A stretch of 64,000 bases of DNA from contig JAZGTN010000003.1 of the NCBI GenBank assembly GCA_037783415.1, positions 6,176,501 to 6,240,500 on the forward strand, read 5' to 3'. The DNA comes from Leptasterias polaris. Taxonomy: Eukaryota; Echinodermata; Asteroidea; Forcipulatida; Asteriidae. Both the position numbers and the translations under genes were made by a program. The notes beneath the pieces were generated by a model. The model did no database searches and had not been told where the DNA came from. It saw only the letters and a program-made list of their open reading frames with translations. Positions 1 to 11,435 of this stretch are shown piece after piece. How positions within the stretch are numbered: position 1 is the first letter of the stretch; each line of letters begins with the position of its first letter.

Positions 1-183
1 GGAATACATTCATGCAGACAAAATATATGTAGAGTCGTAGATTGTCACGTGGTATTGCCCAATTGCCTTAAAGGTGCACTTTTTGAAGCCGTGTATCTAT
101 CCTGATTGTATGTCTGTTTATCATGGATATTGTATTTAATTAATCACTAATGTTGCAAAATATTCCTTTTGTTTGTGTTGCAG

Positions 184-261
184 TAGGCTTACTATCTCCA
201 AAGACATCTACCTGTCAACAAGTAGATGTCCAAGAGAGGAGATGCACTCTCCAGTAAAAAG
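184..261 (+). other. exon-like module M1 with hairpin
   Basis: A 78-bp unit bounded by GTTTGTGTTGCAG upstream and GTAAGT downstream. It holds a perfect 9-bp stem, GACATCTAC (203-211) with GTAGATGTC (222-230), around the loop CTGTCAACAA. Not a multiple of three and no open frame, so if transcribed it is non-coding. Confidence 0.5.
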
Positions 262-650
262 GTAAGTTCTCCAATAATGAAAGAACAAATGTTAGCTTTT
301 TGTTATTTAAATGTTGCATGCACTTTGCTAGACTAGTTTGATTCTGAGGACCCACTGATAAGCAAGTTCATACCACCACCAATCTTCAAGAGAACTGTCT
401 CAGCCATTTGACGTACCTGTCAATTCACTGTTTCTCATTTTGATTGTAACAATCAAAATAGTCCTGATATGCAAAAGTTCCTTTAATTGTTTTTTGTTGT
501 TGTTGCTATTATCAATGTTGTTTTTTGTGTTTATTTTTTCAGTGAAAGTTTATACAAAATTCCCAGCAAAAGCAAAGTATATATTTTTTAATTATGTGTT
601 ATGTGTTTAATCACTCATGTTGCAAAGTGTACATTTTGTTTGTGTTGCAG

Positions 651-722
651 GGGTGCTTAAAATTTCCAAAGGGATCTACCTGTCAACAAGTAAAAGCCAA
701 GAGCTGCACTCTCCAGTGAAAG
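651..722 (+). other. exon-like module M2
   Basis: A 72-bp unit between GTTTGTGTTGCAG and GTAAAT. It shares TCTACCTGTCAACAAGTA and CTGCACTCTCCAGT with M1, but the stem is largely lost. Confidence 0.45.
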
Positions 723-1520
723 GTAAATATAAACAAATAAAAAAGCCTTCAGCTTTTGGTTATTAAAATATTGTGTGCCACTTGGTAGATTAGTTTGATT
801 CTGAGGACTCACTGCTAATACAGTTCATACCAACACCAATCTTCAAGAGAACTGTCTCAGCCACTTGATGTACCCGTCAGATCACTGTTGCTTACTTTGA
901 TTGTAACAATCAAAATAATCCTCAGTATGTTTACTGGTCTTCAGTTCCCCAAGAAGCCTAATAATGCCTTTGGACCTTAGGCCAAATGTCAATGTCACTA
1001 TGACTAAAACAAAAGAGACTCTACAAAAAATATCAACTCCAAATTTAGTGTGTGGAACGGTCTTAAGATTCCCTGCAAGCCTTTGTTTTTGGACTTCTAA
1101 GTAAAATGTTGAGGTCATTACAACTATAACTCATGAAGGACTTGGCATATTATCTCCAAACTTTGTGTTCGGATTGATCTTGGGGTCCCCCGAAAACAAT
1201 CATTTTTCGTGTACACGGTACCTACAGCTTTATATTCCATCCAAAGAAAGAATTAATAATAGCTTGTCTCTCGGTCAAGGACACAAGTGTCAAGACCAGA
1301 ACTCTGAACCCATACTCTGCTGATCAGAAACACCACAGCTTGAGTAAGGTGCGCTTAATCGCTCAGTCATGACACATCGTGTTTTTTAAACTAATAGTTT
1401 TCAATTGTGGGATGGGAGTATACAAAACTGCTGAGGTAATTTGTCTGAATCAACTTTTTAAACTATGGACAATGCTTTTAAAATAAATTGTTGCAAATTG
1501 TGCTTTATGTTTGTGTGCAG

Positions 1521-1615
1521 AAAGGCTTACCATCTTCAAAGTGATATAACCGTCAACAAGTTAAGATGTCCAAGATCGGCTTACATAATAAAGGAGCTGC
1601 TCTCTCCAGTAAAAG
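1521..1615 (+). other. exon-like module M3
   Basis: A 95-bp unit between TTTGTGTGCAG and GTAAAT. It keeps a 4-bp stem, TAAC (1547-1550) with GTTA (1560-1563), around CGTCAACAA. Two of those pairs differ from M1 but remain complementary. It has no counterpart in the right arm. Confidence 0.45.
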
Positions 1616-2132
1616 GTAAATTCCTTAAGAGTAAAATAATGGTTTTTTTTATGCAATTCGTTCATAGCATTTTGAAATAAAATTGTCTAATCAGTATTCA
1701 AACAATCAACAGTTTGGGCCCCTAAAATTTGAATTGAAAAGCCAGGGTTGAAGTCCAACTGTGGTGTTTTTGGTAAATAAAATTGTTTCCAATATATTAC
1801 AGCAAGTAGATATAGACTGTGAATATCAACAATGGGTTGTTGTTAAATTCACAAACGACTGTTGGAATTGACAGCAATCTTCAGAACCCATGTTTAAAGT
1901 AGTTTTAAGCTAAACAAAACTTCCGATTCAGGTTACAAATTAGTTGATAATTTTTTAGGGATTTTACCTAACATGCACACCTCATTAGGTTAATTTGTGT
2001 TCTAATTTGTACTTTCTCAACCATCTTTTAAAGGTAACACTTTAAAGTTAACGTGTTATATTCAGTTATTTTCAGTTAAAAACTGGTTTTATATCTAGTC
2101 TTAAATATTTTTGTTTAATTGTTTGCATCTAG

Positions 2133-2237
2133 AAAGGCATGCCATGCTCCTGATTGGCACCTCCCATCAACAAAGCAAATGTTGTGAGGTCTCTTCGCAC
2201 TGTGTATCTGCCAAACATCTTCTTGTACCGCACAAAG
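2133..2237 (+). other. exon-like module M4
   Basis: A 105-bp unit between a CATCTAG acceptor-like site and GTATGT. More diverged; keeps CCCATCAACAA. Its downstream flank matches the flank after M5, so the unit of duplication includes intron-like sequence. Confidence 0.4.
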
Positions 2238-3028
2238 GTATGTAAATCTTGGGTTTTTTGTTATCCTAAAGTGTAAAGTGGGCTATTTTTGCAGCACTTT
2301 GCATTTAATGTGTGTGATTTAACAGTAAGGAAATCAAAGAGTGTTGAGAGGTTTTAAGACAGTGGTTTAAACTCGCTAAGGGCTATAGTTCTTGATAATT
2401 TTACCAAGACGAAGTTGAGGTAAAATTATCAGGAACCATGCCTCAGCATACATGTAAACCACTTCTTTTTACAACCAATTCAACACATTGATTCCCATTT
2501 TAAAATCCCTTCAATTTAAAACATTCAGAACCCTGTAGAAGTTGAGAACAAAAGTGGCAGTTTAGCATAAGCTCACCTCGACTCTGCGTTGAACTTCTAT
2601 GCATGTGTTGATCGATGAGTACCTTGTTGTGCGCAAATGATTTCCAACCGGCGTAAGCCAAATATGTGACATATAGACTTAAACTGGGCTGTGACATTTG
2701 GGCACTGTGCGCAATCATCTGAGTGTGCCCATGGCTTAATTCAGTCAGGTCATGTTTACTCATTCCTACCTGTGTTCATATCGCACATTTAAACATTTTC
2801 ACATCGTCTCCTCTCACCCAATCAGGATGAATAAACTGTCCAGGTATTTTTGAATCACACACCACAAAAGATGTTTAAAAAACGAATGTTGTTCATTTGA
2901 AAGAAAATGTTGATCATAATGCAAGCCAATTGGCAATTAGGCCTCACGTCTAAGGTAAGAAGTAATACAATTATTTCTCTTCCATAGATATTTTGTTTTT
3001 CTTCTAATTTCCATTTTTTCCCTTTTAG

Positions 3029-3150
3029 AAAGTCTAGTTCTCCAATGAGATCTACCCATCCGAAATGTAGATGAGTGTTATCTGCAAATTGCGTATCATC
3101 AGCTGAATGTCTTCCCATACATAGATGTAGCTGTTCAAGACTAAGGCATA
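3029..3150 (+). other. exon-like module M5
   Basis: A 122-bp unit between CCCTTTTAG and GTATGT, with the hairpin-like ATCTAC...GTAGAT around CCATCCGAAAT. A minus-strand frame of 128 aa crosses it but resembles no protein. Confidence 0.4.
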
Positions 3151-3171
3151 GTATGTAAATTCTGGTGTAAG

Positions 3172-4177
3172 TTTTTGTAATCAAGTAATAAACCACTAGG
3201 TTTTGCTTATCGTCTTGTAGTGGGCTGTTTATGCAGCACATGCATATATGCGTATTTTGAAATGAGAAACTGGAGATCTTGGCAATTATGCTTTGTCTAA
3301 AAAAGTTTGAGCATTTGGTGGTGCGTCATTTCGAATTGTTTGGAATCGAATGGTGGTAAAATCACTGGAAATTCCAAACTTATTTATAACTTATTTAACT
3401 TATTTGAATGTTAAACTTGTATTTAAACAGTTAGAAGTTTGCATCAAATAAAATGTTTGTTAATGTAAACAGCTAACTGTTTAGATACAAGTTTAACTTT
3501 CAAATTAACTTGTTCTCTATGTTGTAATAAAGTACATATTGTTCTGTTATGTTTGCTTAATAAGAGTCAAAGAAATAAAGAAATAGAAATAATAAACCAG
3601 TGGTAAAGAAATGTCATTCTTTGAGTCCAAATTTAGTAGAAGATAACCCTATGCAAACTGTGTAAAACGTAAGATTTTTGTAATCAAGTAATAAACCACT
3701 AGGTTTTGCTTATCGTCTTGTAGTGGGCTGTTTATGCAGCACATGCATATATGCGTATTTTGAAATGAGAAACTGGAGATCTTGGCAATTATGCTTTGTC
3801 TAAAAAAGTTTGAGCATTTGGTGGTGCGTCATTTCGAATTGTTTGGAATCGAATGGTGGTAAAATCACTGGAAATTCCAAACTTATTTATAACTTATTTA
3901 ACTTATTTGAATGTTAAACTTGTATTTAAACAGTTAGAAGTTTGCATCAAATAAAATGTTTGTTAATGTAAACAGCTAACTGTTTAGATACAAGTTTAAC
4001 TTTCAAATTAACTTGTTCTCTATGTTGTAATAAAGTACATATTGTTCTGTTATGTTTGCTTAATAAGAGTCAAAGAAATAAAGAAATAGAAATAATAAAC
4101 CAGTGGTAAAGAAATGTCATTCTTTGAGTCCAAATTTAGTAGAAGATAACCCTATGCAAACTGTGTAAAACGTAAGA
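3172..4177 (+). repeat. identical 503-bp tandem duplication
   Basis: Copies 3172-3674 and 3675-4177 look identical by eye. The unit contains the inner end of the left arm (M5 downstream flank) plus AT-rich sequence. No gene. Confidence 0.9.
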
Positions 4178-4235
4178 TAAACGTTTTTAAGGGTCAGGGG
4201 TCAAAGGTCAAAAGAAAAAGCGCTTTAAACCAAAT

Positions 4236-4794
4236 GAGCAATCGACAAAACCAAATGAGCAATCGACTAAACCAATTGCTCTTTTGGTTTAGTCGATTGC
4301 TCTTTTGGTTTAATTGAGTGCTCATTAGGTTAAGTCGATTGCTCTTTTGGTTTAATTGATTGCCCATTAGGTTAAGTCGATTGCTCTTTTGGTTTAATTG
4401 ATTGCCCATTAGGTTAAGTCGATTGCTCTTTTGGTTTAATTGATTGCCCATTAGGATAAGTCGATTGCTCTTTTGGTTTAATTGATTGCCCATTAGGATA
4501 AGTCGATTGCTCTTTTGGTTTAATTGATTGCCCATTAGGTTAAGTCGATTGCTCTTTTGGTTTAATTGATTGCCCATTAGGTTAAGTCGATTGCTCTTTT
4601 GGTTTAATTGATTGCCCAATAGGTTAAGTCGATTGCTCTTTTGGTTTAATTGATTGCCCATTAGGTTAAGTCGATTGCTCTTTTGGTTTAATTGATTGCC
4701 CATTAGGTTAAGTCGATTGCTCTTTTGGTTTAATTGATTGCCCATTAGGTTAAGTCGATTGCTCTTTTGGTTTAATTGATTGCCCATTAGGTTA
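4236..4794 (+). repeat. 42-bp minisatellite, about 12 copies
   Basis: Unit TTAATTGATTGCCCATTAGG followed by TTAAGTCGATTGCTCTTTTGG. Copies differ by single bases. The first 60 bp hold an inverted copy of the unit, making a hairpin start. Because 42 is divisible by three, the minus strand stays open as a 14-residue repeat (MGNQLNQKSNRLNL); no start context, domain or splice signal supports a protein. Confidence 0.92.
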
Positions 4795-4965
4795 ATGCGC
4801 TTTTTCTTTTGACCTTTGACCCCTGACCCTTAAAAACGTTTATCTTACGTTTTACATAGTTTGCATAGGGTTATCTTCTACTAAATTTTGACTCAAAGAA
4901 TGACATTTCTTTACCACTGGTTTATTATTTCTTTGACTCTTATTAAGCAAAAATAACAGAACAAT

Positions 4966-5625
4966 GTGACGGGCTCTGTGAAAATGAGTCACTTGGGGGG
5001 ACAATTCACTTTTGAGTTTTATACATGGCTGTAAAGAGCACACAACAAGCTTAATTTTGACATCTCTTACACACTTGTGTCATCTTTGGTTCAAAAGTTA
5101 TGACCTTTTGAAAAACAAATTATGTCGATATCTGAAAATAACCCCTAATGGAGAAACGGCCCGTTTAATAAAAAAAAAAAATCAAATATTGATGTCAAAA
5201 GAGAAATACTATTATTTTGTTTAGAGTTCATAGATACCACAATGTTCCTCAATTGCTACAGACTTGAAATTTTGGGGGAAGTTTTATTAGTGTATTCACA
5301 TGACGATGCAATTTTAATATTTTCAAAACTAATTACAAATGACCTTATTTGCATATCTGAAATAAATTAAAGGGAGACATTTACAATGCCTTGTAAAGTA
5401 CAAAATAGGAACAAAAGGGTCATTAAAAACAGTTTTTATTCATGTTTATCAACAACAAAAAAAGTTTCTATTTAAGAATTATGAAAAGATATACCCTTAA
5501 GAGGCAAGAAACCGTTTTATCACAAAAGTTTATTTCAATTTTTGTTTCACCCTACCAACACTCAACTGCCCCGTAATTGAAAGTGGGTTGTGCGACAAGC
5601 GACTCATTTTCGTAGAGCCCGTCAC
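4966..5625. mobile_element. 660-bp TIR transposon, non-autonomous
   Basis: Ends GTGACGGGCTCTGTGAAAATGAGTC and GACTCATTTTCGTAGAGCCCGTCAC are inverted repeats with few mismatches. It interrupts the right half of the inverted repeat. The uninterrupted left partner gives the empty site CAATATGTAC, so the target duplication appears to be AT. No transposase. Confidence 0.8.
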
Positions 5626-5839
5626 ATATGTACTTTATTACTACATAGAGAACAAGTTAATTTAACTGTTTAAATACAAGTTTAAAATTCAAATAATCAG
5701 TTTTAACGCAAACTTCTAGCGGTTTAAGATACATGATTAACATTAAAATAATCATTTTTTTAACTCAAACTTCTAATTGTTTAGATACAAGTTTAACATT
5801 CAAATAAGTTTAATTTTAACTTAAATTGTTTCACTGTAA

Positions 5840-7215
5840 CGCAAGGATGAAAGTGGTCAATAAACGCAATGAGGGGAGTGGTAATTTGGGAAGGAGGGGA
5901 GCAAGATTGTGATGGAGGAGAAAAGATGGAGGAATATGGGAAAGGGTGAAGCATCTTGTTTAGATTTAAAGATTTGGAACAGCAATTGGAGTATTCATGG
6001 CTGTAGTTTTACCAAAAATACATGTACTAATGTTATGCCTGAATTCAAAACTTTAAATTAGTAAGCATATTCTCAAAATTGTCAACAATTTGTGTTGTAC
6101 CTTATTGCATTGGAGTTTACTTTGAAAATATCATCTTTTACAAAATGGCATTGAATTCAATATAAAAGGAATATTAAACATTTTACCACAGATTTTAAGT
6201 CTCAAATAAAAGACTCCATATAAATGTATTGCGCAAATCAAAACTATGCTAATTCTCATTCATATCGATGGCCCATGACACAGAAACATGATCCTAGTGC
6301 TTTGTATAATAATGCATTTATTGTGTTTTTAAAGCTCACTAAATTTGACATGTGAATTCTTTCAATTGCATTTTTCTTTCTATTTTTGATTCAAGAGAAT
6401 AAAGCCAAAAAGGTGAACCTTAGATTTTTTCTTTGCTTTTGACTATTGAAATAGTTGTATTATTTTGCAAAATACAGTTGCTTTTTCAGAAAACAATAAC
6501 AAGCACTATAGAGAAGTGTCACTGCCATGTGCATTTGTCGAATGAATATTCGCATAACCTTAAAAATAAATAAACACAATGCTAGATATTCAGGCATGCA
6601 ACAGCTAGCAGATCCCAGATTGTCAATAAAAGAGTAAATTGCATCACAGCAAGACTTTGCACTGTGTTTTTCAATTTTCAATATGGATGTGAAACCAACA
6701 AATTAGTAAACAAGTTGATAGGCCTAACCTGAAATGTGTTGCCTGCCTGTATATTGTCAATAAATAATTTAATAACTTTGCATGCAACAGCAATTTTCTT
6801 TTCTTTTTTAGTTTTGAAAGAGAAAAGGCCAGGCAGAGTATGTCTTTGCAGTTTTAAATTTCAAGCGGTATAGTACAGTTAGGAATCAACTATGATAAAC
6901 TTTTGCTGAAACCAGTTGCATGCCTGTATTATTATAAATGAAATTTTTTTAATTCTTGTATACTCAGGCATGCATTCAACCAAATCTTGCCCAAAAAGAG
7001 GAAAGTACCAGGCACAGCAAAAGTTTTTAATTTTCAATGGCAGTACACCTGAAAAACCAAATATGCGGAAATCAGCTGATGACATGAAAAGTACCATGCC
7101 TGTATATTATTACATTGTAAATAAAATTCATGAAAGTAAAGTGTAATGTATAAGTGCACCATTGCAAGCATTTTAATTAATTTGCTTCTGATTTTTGCCA
7201 ATATCATCCTGGTAA
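5840..7215. other. AT-rich intergenic DNA
   Basis: No gene seen. 6575-7030 has three degenerate copies, about 150-170 bp apart, sharing GGCATGCA and TGCCTGTATATT-type blocks. Confidence 0.5.
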
Positions 7216-7967
7216 GCTTAGTTTAAAGCAGGGCCACCACGTGCAGGTTCCAGGATACCAGCCCCAACACGCTTTCCGAGGTCAGTCAAGGCCTTCATAC
7301 TCCTTTCAGAGCGCCCGGTCCTCGCACCCGTATGCGGGGCACGCCCTCTAACTCCTACTAACGCGGGCCCTAGCCCCACGGCGTAGACTAGGGACTACTC
7401 CTGTTGGCCGACCATTTGTGGAAACACCAGTACCATCCTTGCCCGCTGAAGGAGCCTGGTGCTCTTTTAAGGTCAACCACCAACTGTCACCCTGGCCAGG
7501 AGTAGGACCCCACATGCCACGTGCATGTGTCCAGGTCCCTTTTCGCAATTAAGTTTGGAATTTCCCGTGATTTTACCGCCATTCGATTCCAAACGATTCG
7601 AAGCGACGCACCACCAACACGCTTTGGGAGATCATCGGGGCCTTCATACTCTGTTCCTTTCAGAGCGCCCGGTCCACATACCCTTATGCAGGGTACGCCC
7701 CCTACTCCCTTAAAACGCGGTCCCTAGCCCCACGGCGTAGACTAGGAACTACTCCTGTTGGCCGACCATTTGTGAAAACACCAGAGCATCCTCGCCGCTG
7801 AGGAGCTGATGCATCTTTAAGATCAACCACCAACTGTTACCCTGGCCAGGAGTAGGACCCCACATGCCACGTGCATGTGTCCAGGTCCCTTTTCGCAATT
7901 AAGTTTGGAATTTCCCGTGATTTTACCACCATTCGATTCCAAACAATTCGAAACGACGCACCACCAA
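7216..7967 (+). repeat. 349-bp tandem duplication in the inverted-repeat spacer
   Basis: 7268-7618 and 7617-7967 are two copies of a GC-richer unit (CACGCTTT..., CAGAGCGCCCGGTCC, GCCCCACGGCGTAGACTAGG, CATGCCACGTGCATGTGTCC) fused to the inner edge of the right arm. Short frames here are not coding. Confidence 0.8.
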
Positions 7968-8172
7968 ATGCTTAAACTTTTTTAGTCAAAGCATAATTGC
8001 CAAGATCTCCAGTTTCTCATTTCAAAATACGCATATATGCACTTGCTTGCAATGGTGCAGTTATTTACAATGTTACTTGTATAGTGCTGCATAAACAGCC
8101 CGCTACAAGACGATAAGAAAAACCTAGTGGTTTATTACTCGATTACAAAAACTTACACCAGAAGTTACATAC

Positions 8173-8294
8173 TATGCCTTAGTCTTGAACAGCTACATCT
8201 ACGTATGGGAAGACATTCGGCTGATGATACGCAATTTGCAGATAACACTCATCTACATTTCGGATGGGTAGATCTCATTGAAGAACTAGACTTT
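8173..8294 (-). other. right-arm copy of module M5
   Basis: Minus-strand counterpart of M5, with the same TTAG acceptor-like and GTATGT donor-like borders. Confidence 0.4.
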
Positions 8295-9078
8295 CTAAAA
8301 GGGAAAAAAGGGAAATTAGAAGAAAAACAAAATATCTATGGAAGAGAAATAATTGTATTACTTCTTACCTTAGACATGAGGCCTAATTGCCAATTGGCTT
8401 GCATTATGATCAACATTTTCAAATGAGCAACATTGGTTTTTTAAACATCTTTTGTGGTATGTGGTGTGTGATTCAAAAATACCTGGACAGTTATTGGGTG
8501 AGAGGATGCCATGTGAAAATGTTTAAATGTGTGCGATATGAACACAGGTAGGAATGATTAAACATGACCTGACTGAATTAAGCCAAGGGCACACTCAGAT
8601 GATTGCGCACAGTGCCCAAATGTCACAGCCCAGTTTAAGTCTATATGTCACATATTTGGCTTACGCCGGTTGGAAATCATTTGCGCACAACAAGGTACTC
8701 ATCGCTCAACACATGCATAGAAATTCAACGCAGAGTCGAGGTGAGCTTATGCTAAACTGCCACTTTTGTTCTCAACTTCTACAGGGTTCTGAATGTTTTA
8801 AATTGAAGGGATTTTTAAATAGGAATCAATGTGTTGAATTGGTTATAAAAAGAAGTGGTTTACACGTATGCTGAGGCATGGTTCTTGATAATTTTACCTC
8901 AACTTCGTCTTGGTAAAATTATCAAGAACTAAAACCCTTAGCGAGTTTAAACCACTGTCTTAAAACCTCTCAACACTCTTTGATTTCCTTACTGTTAAAT
9001 CACACACATTAAATGCAAAGTGCTGCAAAAATAGCCCACTTTACACTTTAGGATAACAAAAACCCAAGATTTACATAC

Positions 9079-9201
9079 CTTTGTCTCAGTCATGAACATC
9101 CATGCGCTACAAGAAGATGTTTGGCAGATACACAGTGCGAAGAGACCTCACAACATTTGCTTTGTTGATGGGAGGTGCCCATCAGAGCATGGCATGCCTT
9201 T
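9079..9201 (-). other. right-arm copy of module M4
   Basis: Minus-strand M4 with TAG and GTATGT borders. It is about 18 bp longer than the left-arm copy because of an insertion near its 3' end. Confidence 0.4.
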
Positions 9202-9320
9202 CTAGATGCATACAATTTAAAAAAAATATTTAAGACTAGATATAAAACCAGTTTTTTTTAACTGACAAAATTTAAATAACAAAAAGCTAACATTTGTTCT
9301 TTCATTATTGAGGAACTAAC

Positions 9321-9397
9321 CTTTGACTGGAGAGTGCATCTCCTTTCTTGGACATCTTCTTGTTGATGGGTAGATGTCTTTGGAGATAGTAAGCCTA
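9321..9397 (-). other. right-arm additional copy of module M1
   Basis: A 77-bp M1 unit with GTTGCAG and GTTAGT borders. The stem ACATCT...AGATGT is kept with one internal mismatch around a CCATCAACAA loop. It is joined to the inserted SINE/MITE block. Confidence 0.4.
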
Positions 9398-9827
9398 CTG
9401 CAACACAAACAAAAGGAATATTTTGCAACATTAGTGATTAATTTAATACAATATCCATGATAAACAGACATACAATCAGGATTATTTTGATTGTTGCAAT
9501 GTATGGCTGTGACAGCGAGGCTGGTCCTCTACTGAAAGGGGAAACGGCACTTGGAGACCTTAACAAATAATAATTCACAGTATGACGACATTATCTCAGA
9601 AGAACTTAATTTAGTCCTCACCTCAAAGAAACAGTGGGTGGTTTACTTTGTTGAAGAGATATGTAATAATAGGTCAAAATTTTAAAAAGTTAGTAAAAAA
9701 TAATGTGATGACCTCATCAGGATGTCACTTTTACTTTAAGCAGTCAATGTCATTGTCTAACAATCGACTAAGTTGAAAAGCATATGGTTCGAATGATGTT
9801 TTAAAAGTGGCGTGTCGTGTTTTAAAA

Positions 9828-9950
9828 GTGGCTTGTCCTGGCCGAGCGGTCTAGGTCACCGGACCTAAGCTCTGGTGTAGTCAGCAGCAGAGTGTGGGTT
9901 CGATACCCGGTCATGACACTTGTGCCCCTGAGCAAGGCACTTAACCATAA
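9828..9950 (+). mobile_element. tRNA-Leu-derived SINE, truncated
   Basis: A box TGGCCGAGCGG and B box GGTTCGATACC, then GAGCAAGGCACTTAACCATAA. Truncated where it meets the MITE. A partial copy of its start (GTGGCGTGTCGTG) lies just upstream at 9807. Confidence 0.85.
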
Positions 9951-10276
9951 TAAAAAATTACTTGGTGACGAGCAACGGAGAGCTGTTGATAGTATAAAAC
10001 ATTGTGAGAAACGACTCCCTCTGAAGTAACGTAGTTTTTGAGAAAGAGGTAATTTCGCACTAAAATAATAAAAGACTTCTGGCTAGAAGCCTTTTATTCC
10101 TATCTGAAAGCACACTAATTTGTACAACAAGGGTGTTTTTTCTTTCATCATTTTCTTGCAACTTCAATGACCAATTGAGCCCAAATTTTCACAGGCTTGT
10201 TATTTTATGTATATGTTGGGATACACCAAGTGAGAATACTGGTCTTTGACAATTACAAAACGTGTTCAGTGCCTTT
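9951..10276 (-). mobile_element. TTAA-flanked MITE (copy 1)
   Basis: Reverse-orientation copy of the 17477-17845 element: TTACTTGG, ACTCCCTCTGAAGTAACGTA, CCCAACATATACATAAAATA in complement. Its outer edge TGCCT-TTAA-GCGCACC meets an intact TTAA in the left arm of the inverted repeat. Confidence 0.8.
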
Positions 10277-10912
10277 AAGCGCACCTTACTCAAGCTGTGG
10301 TGTTTCTGATCAGCAGAGTATGGGTTCAGAGTTCTGGTCTTGACACTTGTGTCTTTGACCGAGAGACAAGCTATTATTAATTCTTTCTTTGGATGGAATG
10401 TAAAGCTGTAGGTCCCGTATGGGACACGAAAAATGATTGTTTTCGGGGGACCCGAAGATCAATCCGAACACAAAGTTTGGAGATAATATGCCAAGTCCTT
10501 CATGAGTTATAGTTGTAATGACCTCAACATTTTACCTAGAAGTCCAAAAACAAAGGCTTGCAGGGAGTCTGAAGACCATTCCACACACTAAATTTGGAGT
10601 TGATATTTTTTGTAGAGTCTCTTTTGTTTTAGTCATAGTGACATTGACATTTGGCCTAAGGTCCAAAGGCATATTAGGCTTCTTGGGGAACTGAAGACCA
10701 GTAAACATACTGAGGATTATTTTGATTGTTACAATCAAAGTAAGCAACAGTGATTTGACGGGTACGTCAAGTGGCTGAAACAGTTCTCTTGAAGATTGGT
10801 GTTGGTATGAACTGTATTAGCAGTGAGTCCACAGAATCAAACTAATCTACCAAGTGGCACACAATATTTTAATAACCAAAAGCTGAAAGGTTTTTTATTT
10901 TTTTAAGTTCAC

Positions 10913-10986
10913 CTTTCACTGGAGAGTGCAGCTCTTGGCTTTTACTTGTTGACGGGTAGATCTCTTTGGACAATTTGAGCACTCCC
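10913..10986 (-). other. right-arm copy of module M2
   Basis: Minus-strand M2 with GTTGCAG acceptor-like and GTGAAC donor-like borders, facing the left-arm M2. Confidence 0.4.
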
Positions 10987-11359
10987 CTGCAACACAAACA
11001 AAATGTACACTTTGCAACATGAGTGATTAAACACATAACATATCTTTAACAAATATATACTTTGCTTTTGCTGGGGATTTTGTATAAACTTTCACTGAAA
11101 AAATAAATACCAAAACCAACATTGATAATAGCAAAAGCAAAAAAACCCAACTTTTGCATATCAGGATTATTTTGATTGTTACAATCAATTGTTGACAATG
11201 ACAGGTACGTTAAATGGCTGAGACAGTTCTCCTGAAGATTGGTGGTGGTATGAACTTGCTTATCAGTGGGTCCTCAGAATCAAACCAATCTAGCAAAGTG
11301 CATGCAACATTTAAATAACAAAAAGCTAACATTTGTTCTTTCATTATTGAGGAACTAAC

Positions 11360-11435
11360 CTTTGACTGGAGAGTGCATCTCCTTTCTTACACATCTTCTT
11401 GTTGATGGGTAGATGGGTCTTTGGAGATAGTAAGC
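11360..11435 (-). other. right-arm copy of module M1
   Basis: The partner of 184-261. The acceptor CAG has become CAT, but a TAG four bases later could replace it. Donor-like GTTAGT. Stem CATCT...AGATG kept. Confidence 0.4.

Larger units (their letters stand above)
1..3385 (+). repeat. left arm of a large inverted repeat
   Basis: Matches 7905-11621 in reverse complement over most of its length, at roughly 85-95% by eye. Position 1 pairs with about 11621 and 3385 with about 7905, so the arm may continue left of the window. Segments 1-1360 and 2090-3385 have partners; 1360-2080 does not. It contains exon-like modules M1-M5. No protein-coding gene: the modules have stops in all frames. Confidence 0.9.
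4027..5830. repeat. inverted repeat cradling a minisatellite
   Basis: 4027-4229 pairs with 4792-4965 and, after an inserted transposon, with sequence from 5628 (TACTTTATTAC, GAGAACAAGTTAA). The GGGTCAGGGGTCAAAGGTCA edge faces its own complement across the minisatellite. Confidence 0.8.

Noticed and set aside
4194..4787. 197-residue minus-strand frame with a 14-residue repeat
   Set aside because: It is the 42-bp minisatellite read in frame; no splice sites, start context or similarity.
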